A DNA stretch of 64,000 bases, taken from assembly GCA_964440115.1 (NCBI GenBank), contig CAYTPV010000004.1, positions 124,001 to 188,000 on the forward strand, given 5' to 3'. Each line of letters starts with the position of its first letter. Position 1 is the first letter of the stretch. The translations under genes were made by a program, and so were the position numbers. Positions 61,111 through 64,000 of the stretch are shown piece after piece. Below the pieces are notes generated by a model. It worked only from the letters and a program-made list of their open reading frames with translations, was not told where the DNA came from and did not search any database. This DNA comes from JAEWWD01 sp964440115. GTDB lineage: Bacteria > Bacillota > Clostridia > Christensenellales > CAG-138.

Positions 61111-61384
61111 AAAACAGCCCCGATTGGGGCTGTCAGGCCATCGGCAAAGTCCTTTGGACTTTGCCGATGGGTTTCCTGTGGGTTAAAATGCAGCTAATGG
61201 CTGCATTTTTTCCACCGATTTGACGCACATGCACCCGAATGATACATTCGGGTATTCTTCAAGGAATGATGTGTGGCTGTGCCACACAATAAATCGTCCA
61301 AATCGGAATGAAAGTGGGGAATTTTTGAATCCCCCACACCCCCATAGAGGGCTTGCCGATACTCTGACAGCCCCGATTGGGGCT
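61111..61384. repeat. Structured intergenic block flanked by an 18-bp direct repeat
   Basis: ACAGCCCCGATTGGGGCT occurs at 61114-61131 (extending to a full stem, terminator-like) and at 61367-61384. Between them lie CATCGGCAAAGTCC/GGACTTTGCCGATG (61139-61169), AAATGCAGC/GCTGCATTT with a T-run (61186-61212), ACCCGAATG/CATTCGGGT (61233-61253) and GTGTGGC/GCCACAC (61271-61287). No gene is seen in 61098-61423. Confidence 0.8.
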
Positions 61385-61423
61385 CTGATGGTCATACTCT
61401 ATAAAACAGCGACTGCGTTACCT

Positions 61424-62791
61424 TTAGAGGTTTGTGGTATTTTGTTGCTTCATGTCGGCGTGAAGCGTTTGCTTTACGCCGGCTGCCTTTTCCGGCATGA
61501 GTATGATACGCAGTGTTTGAAACAGCAGGCTCAGATCCCGCAGAAATGTATAATTTTCGATATACATCAGATCCATCAGCAGCTTATCGCTTGAGGATGT
61601 ATCGTAATTGCCGTGAACCTGCGCATTGCCGGTAAGACCAGCCTTGACATTCAGACGATAGCGGAATTCGGGCAGTGTCTGCTCATATTCCCGCGCGATT
61701 TCAGGCCGTTCGGGACGGGGACCAACAAGTGACATATCTCCTATCAAAACATTGAACAGCTGGGGGAGTTCGTCAATGCGCGTGCTGCGGATAAAACGTC
61801 CGACAGGCGTAATTCGCTCGTCGTTTTCTGCAGCGAGGCATGCTCCGTTTCTTTCCGCATTGGGCACCATAGAGCGGAATTTATACAATTTAAACTGCCG
61901 TCCATCCCGTGTTAGCCTGTCCTGCGTGTATATGACGGGTTTTCGATCATAGAGCCAGATTGCGATAACGGTAAGCAGCATAACCGGCGAAAGTATGGTA
62001 ATACCAATTACAGAACAGATCAAATCAAATATGCGCTTAAAAATGCGTTCCTCAGCCGTCAGCCTGCCATTGCGGAAAAAAAGAAGCGGCGTATCCATCG
62101 CGTTTACATCTTTCGCGCCATTGATCACAATATCCGAAAGCCCGGGTACAAGGTATAGATTGATATTTCTGCTGTAACACAAATTAATAAACCGCTCTCG
62201 CAAAGAAGAATCTTTGATTGCCAGCACAATTCCAGAATAGCTTAGTATCGCGTTTTCGGCCTGCACACAGTCGCTGCTGATATCATAAAAAGCAGATATT
62301 TGATACCGTTCATGCATGGTATTCAGTTTTTCCGCAATCCGAAGAGAAGCGGGATCATCATAAATAAACGCCATGTCCTGCGGTGCATACAGAGTGAAAT
62401 ACAGACGGTTAGAGAGCAGTGCCCAGAATGCCATCAGCAGAAGCTGGGCGGCCGTCATAATCAGAAAACCGGTGATTGAAACAAGCTTGTAGGAAAGCAG
62501 GGATACCTGAAAGTACAGTGCAGCATTGGCGAGCATGATGGCTATGGATTGCGAGAGCTGAATCTCCAATACGCGCAAAGTGCCAATCCGGTGTCCCTTC
62601 ATAAGCAGAATAAACGCTGTCAGCAGAAAAGCATACAGCAGATATAATACATAATTGCCGCGGCGGAAAAACGGTATTGGTATGTGCGTGCTGTATATCA
62701 TTGTCCACACAAGGTAGAATGCCGCAACGAGCAAGGCGATATCCAGCAACAGCATCAACAGCCGGATGGTTTTTTGAAACTGATAACGCAT
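61424..62791 (-). CDS. Polyprenyl glycosylphosphotransferase (exopolysaccharide initiation)
   Basis: A 455-residue membrane protein. The N-terminal half has about five helices and a CoA-binding-like domain. The C-terminal bacterial sugar transferase domain (about 250-440) has RIFDLICSVIGITILSPVML, VIYTQDRLTRDGRQFKLYKFRSM and RIDELPQLFNVLIGDMSLVGPRPE. It places the first sugar phosphate on undecaprenyl phosphate to begin exopolysaccharide or O-antigen assembly. The ATG at 62791 has GGAG 6 nt upstream and is preferred to an ATG four codons earlier. An O-antigen ligase gene lies 48 nt upstream on the same strand. Confidence 0.9.
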   Translation of the reverse strand: MRYQFQKTIRLLMLLLDIALLVAAFYLVWTMIYSTHIPIPFFRRGNYVLYLLYAFLLTAFILLMKGHRIGTLRVLEIQLSQSIAIMLANAALYFQVSLLSYKLVSITGFLIMTAAQLLLMAFWALLSNRLYFTLYAPQDMAFIYDDPASLRIAEKLNTMHERYQISAFYDISSDCVQAENAILSYSGIVLAIKDSSLRERFINLCYSRNINLYLVPGLSDIVINGAKDVNAMDTPLLFFRNGRLTAEERIFKRIFDLICSVIGITILSPVMLLTVIAIWLYDRKPVIYTQDRLTRDGRQFKLYKFRSMVPNAERNGACLAAENDERITPVGRFIRSTRIDELPQLFNVLIGDMSLVGPRPERPEIAREYEQTLPEFRYRLNVKAGLTGNAQVHGNYDTSSSDKLLMDLMYIENYTFLRDLSLLFQTLRIILMPEKAAGVKQTLHADMKQQNTTNL

Positions 62792-62839
62792 GGTGTACTC
62801 CATCTTATGATTGTATCCTGTTGCAGTTCAATCCGCCGA

Positions 62840-64000
62840 TCAGCCCTCCGCGGGCATGCGCAGTGCCGTTAGTGCAAGCAATAGAAAGAACAGCGGGGTA
62901 ACGATGGGAGCGCTGATACTGAAAAACGCCTGTGCCATATATGCAACAGATCCTAGCCCTGCAGCTAACACCAGAGGATCGTTAAATGCACGGGAAACTG
63001 CTTTGCGGCAGGCTGCGAATAAAAACACCAGATAAGCAGCCAGTCCGAATATTCCCTGACAGAATAAAATCTGCAGATATTCGTTGTGCGCTTTGTCATA
63101 GTTTTCCCCGAGCAAATCTATGGTTTCTGAACGGAACGGACGAAACCGGTTTACAAACGTATCGGGACCTGAGCCAAACAGAAGCTGCCCCAGCGGCGTT
63201 TTTTCCTTGAGCAGATCGATAGAGCAATTCCAAACATAGCCACGGTATGTACCAAATTCATCTTTTATCGTGCCATGCATCATTTCACGCGCCTGATAGA
63301 CGGTACCCATATCCGGATTATGGCCGACGATTTCCACAAACGCAAACCCTGAAAGTATAATAAGCACCATAATAGCTGTTCCGATGATGCGTACCGTACG
63401 CCGGGTTATGCGCAAGCGTATATGCGGATAAATGAAATATACGGCAGCGCTGATAAATAGCATTGCAAGAGATAACAGCAGCCATCTGCTTCCCAGCATA
63501 TCGCGTATTGACGCGCCTTCAGAAGCTTTTACTGCCAGTTTGAAAGACAATATGGAAAGGCAATACGCGAAGCCAAGAAAGGCAGTGCGTGCAATGGAGC
63601 GGCCGTCTGTTAAAACAAATGGCACGGACAGCACAAACGCAACCAGGGCGCCGACCATTCCCGCTTCCGCACCAGCAATTACCATCAGCACGGTACAGAG
63701 TATACCCGCGGCCAGGTAAATAAACCGGGTCTTGCCTTCACTTTTGATATACAGTATGCCGAAGAACAGCATCGTCAGAGATGTATAGGCAGATATAAAA
63801 TCGATGTTGCCCAATGTCGTCCGGAATTCGATAGTTTTGGGGGTAAATTCGGGCAATCGGTCATAGGGAAACAGCCGAAATACATCCATGTTGAAATACT
63901 GCAATATCGCAATGATGCTTACGAGTGCTGCGGACCCGGCGAAAAGCAGAAAGTCAAGCTGCCGAGGCTTGTAATACCGGGAAACCATGAAAAACGCACC
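62840..64000 (-). CDS. O-antigen ligase/polymerase family membrane protein, partial (right edge)
   Basis: 387 codons reach the window edge with no start required. An internal ATG near 63988 exists, but open codons continue upstream of it, so the gene very likely begins beyond the window. It has many hydrophobic helices and the Wzy_C region LLFGSGPDTFVNRFRPF followed by YDKAHNEYLQILFCQGIFGLAAY, the His-Asn-Glu-Tyr motif of ligases. It would link or polymerise lipid-carried sugar units in the outer leaf of the membrane, together with the glycosylphosphotransferase downstream. Confidence 0.85.
   Translation of the reverse strand, partial: GAFFMVSRYYKPRQLDFLLFAGSAALVSIIAILQYFNMDVFRLFPYDRLPEFTPKTIEFRTTLGNIDFISAYTSLTMLFFGILYIKSEGKTRFIYLAAGILCTVLMVIAGAEAGMVGALVAFVLSVPFVLTDGRSIARTAFLGFAYCLSILSFKLAVKASEGASIRDMLGSRWLLLSLAMLFISAAVYFIYPHIRLRITRRTVRIIGTAIMVLIILSGFAFVEIVGHNPDMGTVYQAREMMHGTIKDEFGTYRGYVWNCSIDLLKEKTPLGQLLFGSGPDTFVNRFRPFRSETIDLLGENYDKAHNEYLQILFCQGIFGLAAYLVFLFAACRKAVSRAFNDPLVLAAGLGSVAYMAQAFFSISAPIVTPLFFLLLALTALRMPAEG

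Overview
The window reads as about 64 kb of chromosome from an anaerobic, Clostridia-like Firmicute of moderately high GC. The evidence is the strong AGGAGG-type ribosome binding sites, stem-plus-T-run terminators, LacI/GntR control, a YetF/DUF4363 pair, a Firmicute-style split histidine pathway and an E. coli-type Fe-S dihydroxyacid dehydratase. I saw no rRNA, tRNA, CRISPR array, phage or insertion sequence. The genus cannot be named from this sequence. The window cuts a gene at each edge: a TrkA-type protein on the left and an O-antigen-ligase-type protein on the right.

Layout. (1) 0-8 kb, minus strand: a cation homeostasis block. KdpD and KdpE are followed by a 31-residue one-helix membrane peptide, a P-type ATPase whose membrane motifs match Na+/K+-ATPases (P2C) rather than KdpB, and two TrkA-type proteins. 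No kdpFABC is present. (2) 8-11 kb: a methyltransferase, an EamA transporter and a two-subunit CoA transferase. (3) 11.2-21 kb, plus strand: a continuous branched-chain amino acid operon ilvB-ilvN-ilvC-ilvD-leuA-leuC-leuD-leuB. It is preceded by a promoter, a 39-codon leader peptide rich in Ile/Leu/Val, and a perfect 13-bp terminator stem, which is the architecture of ribosome-mediated attenuation. (4) 21-23.7 kb: a Ca2+-type P2A ATPase. (5) 24-30.4 kb: a LacI regulator with two operators, a metallo-beta-lactamase-fold protein and a four-gene ABC importer of unknown substrate. (6) 30.7-36 kb: a complete Liv-type amino acid importer behind a promoter and an attenuator-like pair of competing hairpins.

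(7) 36.1-48.6 kb is the most interesting part. A divergent LacI regulator faces a nine-gene minus-strand cluster. Its first genes match the Thermotoga maritima variant of inositol catabolism (IolG, IolM, IolN, IolO plus a PfkB kinase), joined to a tagaturonate-epimerase-like protein. Downstream lie 6-phosphogluconate dehydrogenase, a mannonate-oxidoreductase-like SDR and a LarA-family protein that keeps the cofactor and catalytic residues of nickel-pincer racemases. No mannonate dehydratase (UxuA) is present. I propose, as inference, that inositol carbon runs to tagaturonate, fructuronate and D-mannonate, and is then epimerised at C2 to D-gluconate by the LarA-like enzyme, so that it enters the pentose phosphate pathway through Gnd.

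(8) 48.8-56.3 kb: a GntR regulator divergent from hutH-hutU-ftcD-hutI-fchA (histidine to glutamate plus methenyl-THF), with three exact copies of a 9-bp motif in the control region. (9) 56.5-61.1 kb: a 2-hydroxyacid dehydrogenase, an AGCS sodium:amino-acid symporter, DUF4363 and YetF proteins, and an amidase with an SH3 domain. (10) 61.4-64 kb: two exopolysaccharide genes, a polyprenyl glycosylphosphotransferase and a ligase/polymerase. Several gaps hold runs of strong hairpins that look like small repeat modules.
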